From Methylomarinum sp965277025 (lineage in GTDB: Bacteria; Pseudomonadota; Gammaproteobacteria; Methylococcales; Methylomonadaceae), in the NCBI GenBank assembly GCA_965277025.1, contig OZ255706.1, forward strand, positions 682,001-746,000: DNA of 64,000 nt, in the 5' to 3' direction. Both the position numbers and the translations under genes were made by a program. Positions 29,159 to 37,163 of the stretch are shown here, one piece after another. Positions within the stretch are counted from its first letter, which is position 1, and each line of letters opens with the position of its first letter. The notes below the pieces were generated by a model. That model did no database searches, was not told the DNA's origin, and was given only the letters and a program-made list of their open reading frames with translations.

Positions 29159-29881
29159 TCACCTGAAGAGTAACTTTGGTAACCTCAACAACATCCCAAA
29201 AAACAATTGGGCGTGTTTTTTGGATATCAATACATTGTCTTGCAACATTTTAAAATGTGATACACCATCTAGCGGGTAATGTACCGGAGTGGGAATGTTG
29301 ATGACATCGACGCCTTGCCAGTAGAGTCTGACAACAATTTCGATATCAAAATCCATGCGTTGACCCAGTTTCACCGTGTTTAAAAGGGTATTGACGGCCG
29401 CTAAAGGATAGCAACGAAAGCCGCACATACCATCGGCTATGGCCTGAGACAAAGTATTGATATGAATCCACAGATTGGTGAATTGGCGGCCATACAGGCG
29501 TTTTTTTGGCACTTCAGGACCAAAAACCGGTTGCCCCAGAATTAACTTGTCAGGATACTTTTCACTGGCTTCGATAAAAAGGGGGATATCGGCTAAATGA
29601 TGCTGACCATCGGCGTCGATTTGCACAGCATGGCTGAGATCATTGTTGATCGCCCAACGCAAACCATCGATAACGGCCGCCCCCTTACCGCCGTTGTCGG
29701 GACGATTCAGCAGGGTAACCCATTCATGTTGTTGATCGAGTTTTTTCAATACCGCTGTACAAGCTGCAGTGCTGCCATCATTGACCAATACACATGCTGA
29801 TTTCAAAGGTTCGAGTTGTCTGACAACCTGCTGAATGGCTTCAGGATGGTTGTAAACGGGGATAACAATACAGATTTTCAT
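29159..29881 (-). CDS. Family 2 glycosyltransferase (dolichol-phosphate-mannosyltransferase-like)
   Basis: 240 residues. ICIVIPVYNHPEAIQQVVRQ and LVNDGS form the GT-A nucleotide-binding start, QIDADGQH is the DxD-type motif. It is last in the minus-strand lipid gene run and its ATG touches the stop of the AMP-ligase gene. In aryl-polyene clusters such an enzyme modifies the lipid head group; that role here is inferred. Bases 28982-29158 next to it hold nothing I recognise. Confidence 0.85.
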   Translation of the reverse strand: MKICIVIPVYNHPEAIQQVVRQLEPLKSACVLVNDGSTAACTAVLKKLDQQHEWVTLLNRPDNGGKGAAVIDGLRWAINNDLSHAVQIDADGQHHLADIPLFIEASEKYPDKLILGQPVFGPEVPKKRLYGRQFTNLWIHINTLSQAIADGMCGFRCYPLAAVNTLLNTVKLGQRMDFDIEIVVRLYWQGVDVINIPTPVHYPLDGVSHFKMLQDNVLISKKHAQLFFGMLLRLPKLLFR

Positions 29882-31551
29882 CAGTCTGCCTGAAAAATCA
29901 TGCGGCCAGAGCCGTAAGAATCACTGTTGCTGGAAAGATCAAAATAAAGTTTTTCTACACTATCCTTCCAATCAAGTGACAGCACAGCCCTGGTATCCGG
30001 CATGATGGTTTTTTTGAATTTGACCGCTTCCAACCGGCTGAATCCATTGGCTATGTTAAAAAACAAATGACCGTAATAATCGGCCCAGGCCAGTTGCGTG
30101 ACACCGGGTAAAATAGGCTGCTGAGGAAAATGACCGTCGAAATAATCCAGTTTGCTGTGAATGTTTATTTTCAATTTAACCGAATGCTCACTAATCCAGA
30201 CTGATTGGATAATAGGGAAACGGTTTTTTTGTTGATTAAGTAAAGCACACAATAGTCCAACATCGATTTTTCCTTGTGTGGTTTCCGGGAAGCGATTTAA
30301 AAACAGCCATTTTTTGGGCAACATCACGTTTTCAAATTGTTGCAGCAAAAGCTGTTTTATCTCTTTAATCCAAATAGCCCGACCAATTTGCTCTGCCTTG
30401 TCAAATCCTTCTGTGCTCAAAACCAATGCAGCCCCCAGTCGATCACGTTTTCCGGGTAATAAAAAGACCCTGGCGGCTTCAATTTCCTTACATTTTTGTA
30501 AAACCTGTTCCAACTCTGTTAAAGACAAACGCTTTTCCTCGATTTTCACAATTCTATCCCGACGTCCCTGCAAATCAAAATCGCCTTTTTCATCGATGAC
30601 AATCGCATCGTCCAGTATAACGACGCCATCCAGCCAGGGTGCTGTCATCACAGTTTTATCGCTCTGCTGTCTCAAGGAAACGCCGGGTAACGGCCGCCAC
30701 AAAGGATATTCAAGCTGTTGACGCCAGGCGATGCCACCTGTTTCCGAGCTGCCATAGACTTCGATAACAGGCCGCCCCGTCTGGGTCAATATTTTCTCTG
30801 CAGTATCGGCTGACAAAGGGCCACCGGAACTGAAAATAGCATTGAGTGCCACAATTTGCGCCCAGGGACTTTGCCTGTCCAGCCGTTTTAATTGTGCAGG
30901 GCTTGCAATCCAGCAGCAGGACTTATCAGCGGCGGCATTCAACATTGCTTCAGGACTCAGATACAAAGTACTGTAAAAACAGCGCCCAGCCGCCAGCGGC
31001 CACAGCAATTTAAACAACAAGCCATAAATATGTTGATGACTGACGGTTGCGACAATGACAGAATGCGCCAACCGCTCTCCCCACAGCCTTTCGAGTGCCT
31101 CGATTTCAGCTTCCAATTGCGCCAGCGTTTTGGCAATTGCTTTTGGCTGTCCGGTTGATCCGGAAGTATAAATAAATAACTGACATTGCCGGGCATCAAA
31201 GCGCAAACTGGCCAATCTGTCTGCCCCTTTGGGAATATCGTTTTTTAAAGACCATTCACCCAGTAATTGACAACCTTGTTTTTGCAGGTTTCGTTCTGTC
31301 GCAGGCCGGTTATTGCCAGGAATCCAGATTTTCTTTTTAGCCAGGAAAAGGGCAAAAAGGGTGACAGCAAAAGGATAAGCTGATTCGTAAAAAAGTGCAT
31401 AGTCGCTATGGTTTTGCTGTTGTAACCAGCATGCCTGCTGCTGAATATCGGCAATAAACCGGCTCTGAACAATCTCTTGTTTTTGATGAAAACAGACTAT
31501 ATGCCCGTCCGGACGGCTGACAAGCGAAGTGGCAAGGGAATCAACGGACAT
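29881..31551 (-). CDS. AMP-dependent acyl/aryl ligase fused to a hotdog dehydratase domain
   Basis: 556 residues. The N-terminal adenylation domain has LFIYTSGSTGQPKAIAKT (P-loop), EVYGSSETGGIAWR and DLQGRRDRIVKIEEKR. The last 130 residues form a FabZ/ApeI-like hotdog domain with YFDGHFPQQPILPGVTQLAW. The fusion of acyl loading and 3-hydroxyacyl dehydration is known from aryl-polyene and related lipid clusters. Overlaps the membrane-protein gene upstream by 11 bases. Confidence 0.88.
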   Translation of the reverse strand: MSVDSLATSLVSRPDGHIVCFHQKQEIVQSRFIADIQQQACWLQQQNHSDYALFYESAYPFAVTLFALFLAKKKIWIPGNNRPATERNLQKQGCQLLGEWSLKNDIPKGADRLASLRFDARQCQLFIYTSGSTGQPKAIAKTLAQLEAEIEALERLWGERLAHSVIVATVSHQHIYGLLFKLLWPLAAGRCFYSTLYLSPEAMLNAAADKSCCWIASPAQLKRLDRQSPWAQIVALNAIFSSGGPLSADTAEKILTQTGRPVIEVYGSSETGGIAWRQQLEYPLWRPLPGVSLRQQSDKTVMTAPWLDGVVILDDAIVIDEKGDFDLQGRRDRIVKIEEKRLSLTELEQVLQKCKEIEAARVFLLPGKRDRLGAALVLSTEGFDKAEQIGRAIWIKEIKQLLLQQFENVMLPKKWLFLNRFPETTQGKIDVGLLCALLNQQKNRFPIIQSVWISEHSVKLKINIHSKLDYFDGHFPQQPILPGVTQLAWADYYGHLFFNIANGFSRLEAVKFKKTIMPDTRAVLSLDWKDSVEKLYFDLSSNSDSYGSGRMIFQAD

Positions 31552-32092
31552 GGGCTTGAGTTTTCAGGCGAATCAGATACTCGATGGCCATTAACAATGC
31601 CATTAAAACATAAGCGATAACGCCGTTGTACAATATCCAACAAGCCATACTGCACCATAATGCCGTGTATAAAGCCGCCAGTCCGTTGATTAGAAAGAAT
31701 ACACACCAGACCTGGGTGACTTTTCGTGTATAACGTATCCCTTCCGGTGGTAAATCAGGGTGTTGCAATCGCGCCAACCGCTCGATGACAGGCGGTGGTA
31801 AACGCAGGCTGCCGGCAAACCAAAACAATAAAACGAAGTTAATCAGCACTGGATAAAAACGTAAAGCATCGACTTCATTATACCAGGCCGCATAAGAACA
31901 AAATAATACCGCCAGCAGCCACAAAGCCAGGTCACTTGATTGCTTGTCACGTTGACTGAAAAAGCGGAGCGTCAATAATACAAGTAAACCAACAGCAAGC
32001 TGCCAAGTCTCAAAATATGGCAAAGCAAAAAACAGAATGACAGGATATAAGACCGATAACAGCCCTACCAGTTTCGCCAGTGCTTTTTTCAC
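31541..32092 (-). CDS. COG4648-type membrane protein of aryl-polyene-like clusters
   Basis: 183 residues, about five hydrophobic helices (LVGLLSVLYPVILFFALPYF, WQLAVGLLVLLTLRFF, FYPVLINFVLLFWFAGS, CVFFLINGLAALYTALWC, NGVIAYVLMALLMAIEYLI). KALAKLVGLLSVLYP and RYTRKVTQVWCVFF resemble the conserved membrane protein between ACP and ligase genes in such clusters. Function unknown. Confidence 0.75.
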   Translation of the reverse strand: MKKALAKLVGLLSVLYPVILFFALPYFETWQLAVGLLVLLTLRFFSQRDKQSSDLALWLLAVLFCSYAAWYNEVDALRFYPVLINFVLLFWFAGSLRLPPPVIERLARLQHPDLPPEGIRYTRKVTQVWCVFFLINGLAALYTALWCSMACWILYNGVIAYVLMALLMAIEYLIRLKTQAHVR

Positions 32093-32098
32093 GCCAAG

Positions 32099-32353
32099 TC
32101 AGTCGTTAACCAGTTTATACACTGCTTCGACAACATCATCGACTGTGCGGGCATTTTTAAAATCCTCGGCCTGCACTGCTTTACCGGTTACTTCTTTCAG
32201 TTTGACGATCATATCGACCGCATCAATACTATCAAAATCCAGGTCTTCATATAAACGCGAGCTCAAATTGACTTGATCATGTTCGATTTCAAACATTTCC
32301 TGCATAATTTGCTGAATCATGCTGAAAATTTCATCTTTTATCATCATGTTCAA
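32099..32353 (-). CDS. Acyl carrier protein 2
   Basis: 84 residues with the phosphopantetheine site DFDSIDAVDMIVKLKE. It directly follows another ACP gene with a 4-base overlap. The two carriers probably hold different acyl chains in the same pathway. Confidence 0.9.
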   Translation of the reverse strand: MNMMIKDEIFSMIQQIMQEMFEIEHDQVNLSSRLYEDLDFDSIDAVDMIVKLKEVTGKAVQAEDFKNARTVDDVVEAVYKLVND

Positions 32354-32607
32354 GATCGCTCCGCTTCGATAAATTCCGCCAATGATGAAACCGATGCAAA
32401 AATCTTAACTACATCGTCTTTTTCCTGGTCGATGCGAACATCGTATCTTTTCCTGATGGCCAATCCTAATTCCAAGGCATCGATGGAATCCAGTCCCAGG
32501 CCTTCATTGAATAAAGGTTCATTACTATCGATATCTTCGACCTGAATATCTTCCATGTCCAAGGAATCGATAATCAATTGTTTCAATTCATTTTCCAAGG
32601 TGCTCAT
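32350..32607 (-). CDS. Acyl carrier protein 1
   Basis: 85 residues from ATG 32607; the pantetheine site is LGLDSIDALELGLAI. I preferred this start over longer options because it gives the usual ACP length. It overlaps the end of the acyltransferase gene by 20 bases. Confidence 0.9.
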   Translation of the reverse strand: MSTLENELKQLIIDSLDMEDIQVEDIDSNEPLFNEGLGLDSIDALELGLAIRKRYDVRIDQEKDDVVKIFASVSSLAEFIEAERS

Positions 32608-33370
32608 GCAACTCCCGCTGGTGAGTAAAATAGTCTTGTAAATGCCGGGTAAGCCGTCTGACAGCAATGCTTTCCGGCGTTATATTGCTGAAATTTTCCA
32701 GCACAATATCATTTCCAACTGACATTCCCAAATGAAATTTTTGTTCCGGGATATGGTGCCATTTGTCCTGTTTGGACAAGGTAGGTGGATGACAGCTTAA
32801 AGTTACCGGCGTCAATATGCAGTTGGCTCGCAAGGCAATGCGTGCCGCACCGCGTTGAAATTTAAAAGCCTGTCCTTTAATACTACGGGTTCCTTCAGGA
32901 AACATAATGACGATAGCGCCCTTTTTCAAGCGCTCGACACAATCTCGAATCATCTGCTCGCTGTCGCCATTGCTGATATAACCGGCATTGATGATCGGCC
33001 CCCGCATAAATGGATTACGCCACAAACTCTCTTTGACGATGCAAGTAGCGTAAGGAACCCGACTGATCAGAAAAATAATATCAACCAGGGTAGGATGATT
33101 GGCGATAATCAATTGCCCTGGCCGATTCAGTTTGTCCAGACCATGGATATGATAATCCATAATGCCCAATCGGTGCATCAGACCAATGAAGAGAAAAAAG
33201 CTGCAATGTACGCTGTATTGGGCCCGGCGGGTTTTTTGTTCGGCACTGCCGGGAACAAGCCCTAAAAGAGGAAAAAAAACGATCCACAGCAAAAAGCCAC
33301 CGATACCAAATACGCTGAAACTCAGTCCGGTGGCGAACAGACGCCACTCATAATTCAACTTTTTACCCAT
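32588..33370 (-). CDS. Lysophospholipid acyltransferase (PlsC-like)
   Basis: About 260 residues from ATG 33370, which overlaps the ketosynthase stop by 8 bases. IANHPTLVDIIF holds the HX4D catalytic motif and FPEGTRSIKG the substrate-binding block. Two hydrophobic N-terminal helices suggest membrane location. In this context it likely transfers the finished acyl chain to a lipid. Confidence 0.9.
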   Translation of the reverse strand: MGKKLNYEWRLFATGLSFSVFGIGGFLLWIVFFPLLGLVPGSAEQKTRRAQYSVHCSFFLFIGLMHRLGIMDYHIHGLDKLNRPGQLIIANHPTLVDIIFLISRVPYATCIVKESLWRNPFMRGPIINAGYISNGDSEQMIRDCVERLKKGAIVIMFPEGTRSIKGQAFKFQRGAARIALRANCILTPVTLSCHPPTLSKQDKWHHIPEQKFHLGMSVGNDIVLENFSNITPESIAVRRLTRHLQDYFTHQRELHEHLGK

Positions 33371-34058
33371 TAAATCGCCAGTGCCAGTTTTTTGTCGGCG
33401 TTCGAACAATCAATTCATTTGCAGCAGTACTCAGAAACCCGGCCAGTAAAGGCAATTGTAAGGCTTGTTCGCCATCATCACTCTCAGATGCCGACGGTGT
33501 TGATAACATGCTGATTTTTGTACCTTCACCCTCCAATCTAATACGCAACGCCAACGCCATTTCTTCTGCTGACAGACAGAAAGGTTCAGTGGGATAAAAA
33601 TCAACCAAAGGCTCATCATAAAATACCAGCAAGACTTCATCATGGCCTTCATACAACAGTCCTGCCGCCTCAATAAACCCAGCCGCCATACCTTCCATGC
33701 CCGGCGCGATAACGCTGCATTCCTGATGATTGTGAAAAGCCATACTAAACAGGCCGGCGATGGCATTATGGACAGAAAGACTGAAATGAGTGGGTGAAAT
33801 TTCTTCACCCGCCTCCAGTTGTTCCATCATGTGAAAGGATTTAGCCAGTTCCCCATGATTAGAACTAAAAATCAATGGAATCTCGGTATCCTTTAAACCA
33901 CAACGATCGATTGCGGTAAAAACCGTTCGCGCCAATGGTGTCAGACGACGTTTCAACATCCTGGGGATATTGGTCAGCGCCTCTTTTTGTGTTTTTTGTC
34001 GAGGTGACGAAGCTGGCGCCAGACCCCAGTCTCGAATGATAAATTCTATGGCCTTCAA
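33363..34058 (-). CDS. Beta-ketoacyl-synthase-like protein (short, chain-length-factor type)
   Basis: 231 residues. The N-terminal LTPLARTVFTAIDRC, IPLIFSSNHGELAKSFHMME, SPTHFSLSVHNAIAGLFSM and SVIAPGMEGMAAGFIEA match the N-terminal ketosynthase-like family found in aryl-polyene clusters. A serine occupies the position of the usual catalytic cysteine (HFSLSVHNA) and the C-terminal half of a ketosynthase is absent, so it is probably non-catalytic. Confidence 0.8.
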   Translation of the reverse strand: MKAIEFIIRDWGLAPASSPRQKTQKEALTNIPRMLKRRLTPLARTVFTAIDRCGLKDTEIPLIFSSNHGELAKSFHMMEQLEAGEEISPTHFSLSVHNAIAGLFSMAFHNHQECSVIAPGMEGMAAGFIEAAGLLYEGHDEVLLVFYDEPLVDFYPTEPFCLSAEEMALALRIRLEGEGTKISMLSTPSASESDDGEQALQLPLLAGFLSTAANELIVRTPTKNWHWRFNG

Positions 34059-34072
34059 TCTTATCAGTCGCT

Positions 34073-34651
34073 TTATTTAGGTAGCGCCAGCGCTTCTTCC
34101 ATCTTGTCGAAATCAACCCCGACGCTGATGATGAAACTGGTAGCTTGTTCGATATTCATGCCCGATTTATAGACTTTGGATTCATGTACGATGACAGTAA
34201 AACCCGAGGTTGGGTTTGGCGAAGTGGGGACGAACAAAATATAGCGATCATCGATTTTATTGGTGACATAAGCCGGCACCCACAAACCTTCCTTGGGGTA
34301 TTCGATATAAACGACTTCCCGGGCTTGATGTTTTTCATGACCGGAAAACATGTTGACTACTTTTTTAGTCACCCGGTAAATGGTGTTGAGCAGCGGAATG
34401 CGGTGAATAATCGCGTCGATGGCCGCGATAATGGTAGAGCGCCCCATGCTGACGCGGAAACCGATATAGGCAAAAATCGAAAAACTGGCAAGGAACAAGG
34501 CAATGGTGATAACAAGATTATCGGAATAGCCATAAACCAGCGTAAACATATCGGTCAGAATATCTTTCACCAATAAAACGATTTGTAAAATAACCGCGAC
34601 TGGAATAAAGGCCAGAACCCCTATCAGAAAGTAATTCAGAATTTTCTTCAT
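34073..34651 (-). CDS. DUF502 family membrane protein
   Basis: 192 residues with two N-terminal transmembrane helices (YFLIGVLAFIPVAVILQIV; LVITIALFLASFSIFAYIGF). The family motifs RIPLLNTIYRVTKKVVNMF and FVPTSPNPTSGFTVIV are present. The ATG lies 15 bases beyond the TauE-type gene's TAG, in the same frame. Confidence 0.9.
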   Translation of the reverse strand: MKKILNYFLIGVLAFIPVAVILQIVLLVKDILTDMFTLVYGYSDNLVITIALFLASFSIFAYIGFRVSMGRSTIIAAIDAIIHRIPLLNTIYRVTKKVVNMFSGHEKHQAREVVYIEYPKEGLWVPAYVTNKIDDRYILFVPTSPNPTSGFTVIVHESKVYKSGMNIEQATSFIISVGVDFDKMEEALALPK

Positions 34652-34663
34652 ATTTATAATCCT

Positions 34664-35386
34664 CTATAGCGTTTTTATGATCAGCAAACACCCTGAAGCC
34701 AATAAAAAGGCCGCAAAGTATCGACTGTATTTATTATTATCAATGTCGCTGTAGACAAATTCTTCTGTCAGCAGGAATACAATAATGCCAATTTGCAAAA
34801 TAGTCACATTTTCAGACCATTTCAAGAAAAATTCCTGCCCGGACAAAACCAGTGTCGCTAATTGAAACAATGCGAATAATGCATAACAAACGGCGATGGT
34901 AACACGCGTCGTGTCTTTACTGTATGCCTTGCCATGGATGATAGTGGTCAATAACGCACCGCCCAGGTTAGTCAGGCCATGCACGATTCCCATGAGCAAC
35001 AGATAAGGTTTTTCATAGCGAAGTAAGGAATGAAAATATTTTTCAACCGTTGGAAAAAAAGATTTCAACGCCACTAAAATCAAAAATATGCCAACAACAG
35101 GGGCGATATTGAAAGCCAGTTTCGTCGCCAGCAGTAAAAACAAAACAATCGGTGGAACGGTATAGACAAGCACTTTCTTGACGAATTCACCATCGATATA
35201 AGGGTGATGTTTGATGATTTGCAAGGCATTGATAGCGATGGAAATAGGCAACAATACGCTCAAGGTATCGGCAAAACCATAGCCGAGCAGCAATAAAACA
35301 GGCGTACCAAATAAAAGTACCCCTACGCCAAAAATAGCCTGGATAAAACTGGTGGCGATGACAGCTAATAAAATATCGCTGGGCAT
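34664..35386 (-). CDS. TauE/SafE family membrane transporter
   Basis: 240 residues with about eight hydrophobic helices. FIQAIFGVGVLLFGTPVLLLLG at the N-terminus and GIVHGLTNLGGALLTTI in the middle are the two inverted TauE repeats. The family exports small organic anions or sulfur compounds. Substrate unknown. Stop is TAG. Confidence 0.85.
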   Translation of the reverse strand: MPSDILLAVIATSFIQAIFGVGVLLFGTPVLLLLGYGFADTLSVLLPISIAINALQIIKHHPYIDGEFVKKVLVYTVPPIVLFLLLATKLAFNIAPVVGIFLILVALKSFFPTVEKYFHSLLRYEKPYLLLMGIVHGLTNLGGALLTTIIHGKAYSKDTTRVTIAVCYALFALFQLATLVLSGQEFFLKWSENVTILQIGIIVFLLTEEFVYSDIDNNKYSRYFAAFLLASGCLLIIKTL

Positions 35387-35395
35387 ATTGTTTTC

Positions 35396-35992
35396 CTATC
35401 GGGCGGATTGGCTGGATTGATATAACTCATCGACTGTCAAATGAACCTCAGGTAAGAAGTATTTACGAAAATACTCCACTTCCGGTAGATCGATCAGGTT
35501 CAGACGTTGTTCGATATCATTCATGGCTTCTTTGAATTCCTGATTACCGGCCCGGATTTCTTCTATGCATTTTACATACGCACTGATGGTATCGGCCGCT
35601 TTAACCAGGCCCATTACATCTTTATTACAAGACTCGGTAACATAATTGAAAACATCATCCTGTAATGGCGCCGGCAATGTATCGATCAGCGCGCAGGCAG
35701 CAGTATGTTCTATCGCTTTATAGCTGTCATAAATACCCTGATTGAAACGCTTGATCGGGGTAGGTAAATCACCGGTAATACTTTCGTGTGCATCATGATA
35801 AAGTGCCGCCAATACGACTTCCCCAGGATCTATATCGCCCTGATAAAATTCATTCTTGATGGCGCATAACAGATGAGCGATGACGCAAACATCAAAACTA
35901 TGTTCCTTGACGTTTTCGCTCACGGAGTTACGTTTCAAGCCCCAGCGTTGAATATGTTTGAGCCGGTTGATGGTAGCGAAAAAACTGGACAT
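35396..35992 (-). CDS. yfbR: 5'-deoxynucleotidase YfbR
   Basis: 198-residue HD-domain phosphohydrolase that dephosphorylates deoxynucleoside 5'-monophosphates. RWGLKRNSVSENVKEHSFDV, the metal-binding YHDAHESITGDLPTPIK and KAADTISAY are typical. Stop TAG overlaps the next gene's ribosome-binding site (TAGGA). Confidence 0.92.
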   Translation of the reverse strand: MSSFFATINRLKHIQRWGLKRNSVSENVKEHSFDVCVIAHLLCAIKNEFYQGDIDPGEVVLAALYHDAHESITGDLPTPIKRFNQGIYDSYKAIEHTAACALIDTLPAPLQDDVFNYVTESCNKDVMGLVKAADTISAYVKCIEEIRAGNQEFKEAMNDIEQRLNLIDLPEVEYFRKYFLPEVHLTVDELYQSSQSAR

Positions 35993-36006
35993 CAGTAATC
36001 AACTAT

Positions 36007-36519
36007 TTATTCAAAAAGACAATCACTTAAATCCGGTATATTGATTGACTGGGAAATGGGAATATGGCGATCTTGCATATGCGTTTCATGGACGTGTTGA
36101 AATGCTTTTTCAAAATCGGCATTCAGAAAATCTATCACCAATCGTTTGCATAAAACAAACAGAGTAGTGTAATCGTGAGTTTTCCCCGAAGTACACGCAT
36201 CAATATGATGGCAAAGACTACGCATAATGGAAATCATCAGCCCGTCATATCGCCAATCAACCGTAACCGCTGATAAATCATCTTTAAGTCCGCCAAGTCT
36301 GGCGGCAATAAGACTGCTGTAAGCGAGATTCACCAACCCTGACAGCACCAGCGCCATCTCACCATTTTTAAAGGCGCGGAACAAATCAGCGCCATTATCC
36401 ATCAGCAATGCCTGAAACTGAATGATATCCATATCACTCAGAACATTTTTGTCATCATCAATCTGTTTGCCGATGGCCTGAAGCCACTGTGTCACCAAGG
36501 CTATTTGTGGATCATTCAT
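36007..36519 (-). CDS. Conserved-looking hypothetical protein (170 aa)
   Basis: I do not recognise it. It is mainly alpha-helical, with no signal peptide or membrane segment. GGLKDDLSAVTVDWRYDGLM and a C-terminal acidic tail stand out. It lies 14 bases upstream of yfbR on the same strand, so it may be co-transcribed; a link to nucleotide metabolism is only suggested by that neighbour. Confidence 0.65.
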   Translation of the reverse strand: MNDPQIALVTQWLQAIGKQIDDDKNVLSDMDIIQFQALLMDNGADLFRAFKNGEMALVLSGLVNLAYSSLIAARLGGLKDDLSAVTVDWRYDGLMISIMRSLCHHIDACTSGKTHDYTTLFVLCKRLVIDFLNADFEKAFQHVHETHMQDRHIPISQSINIPDLSDCLFE

Positions 36520-36560
36520 CGTCCTGGCCCCCCGCTATTTCAGAGGCCTATCATCTTACC

Positions 36561-37154
36561 CTAAGCGCTATCAGACTCAAAGCTTCGTGAGATGGCGATA
36601 TTCAACAAGGCTTCCACTTCTTCAAGACCGAGCAGCTTGTCTTCATCAAATGCCTGTTGATGATGGGTGTATTCGGCCACGCCGACAGTGACAGCCACGG
36701 GTAGATCAGAGGGTGTCTTGACAGATTCATACAGGTCTTGCTGAATTTTTTTCGCGACAGCAGCCGCTTTTTCCATCGATGCGCCCGGCAAGGCGAGGAT
36801 AAAGTCATCATCATTGACCCGTCCGACCAGGTCAACGCCGACGCGGATATCCTGCTGAATAACCGGAGAGGCCCGAAGTAAAGTCGTGTCGATTTCATGA
36901 TCCGGTAACTGATGTTTGTTCCTGAAATCGCGGATACTGAGATAGACAATGGAAAACGGTAGACCGTTGCGTTTTGAGTTATCCACTTTTTCGCGCAGGC
37001 GCGTCAACATGCTTTCACGCGCCAGAAAGCGGGTCAAAGGATCTACCGCTTCCTGTTCTTTGGCCAGCGCTTCTTGCGCCTCCAGCCGCAAGACATTGAT
37101 AATCCCTAATGAACACGCCAGCAATACACCTAAAATCCAACTGAAATACCACAT
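36561..37154 (-). CDS. CydX-GGDEF fusion protein (cytochrome bd small subunit with degenerate GGDEF domain)
   Basis: 197 residues. The first 30 residues, MWYFSWILGVLLACSLGIIN plus VLRLE, match CydX, the one-helix subunit that stabilises cytochrome bd. A linker KEQEAVDPLTRFLARESMLT leads into a GGDEF-like fold (FSIVYLSIRDFRN, DLVGRVNDDDFILALPGAS, PVAVTVGVAEY). The signature is NDDDF instead of GGDEF, the metal-binding aspartate region reads SIRDF, and the I-site RxxD is not in register, so cyclase activity is doubtful. It follows cydB immediately: the stop of cydB (TAG) forms part of its TAGGAG ribosome-binding site. Confidence 0.88.
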   Translation of the reverse strand: MWYFSWILGVLLACSLGIINVLRLEAQEALAKEQEAVDPLTRFLARESMLTRLREKVDNSKRNGLPFSIVYLSIRDFRNKHQLPDHEIDTTLLRASPVIQQDIRVGVDLVGRVNDDDFILALPGASMEKAAAVAKKIQQDLYESVKTPSDLPVAVTVGVAEYTHHQQAFDEDKLLGLEEVEALLNIAISRSFESDSA

Positions 37155-37163
37155 GGCGATCTC

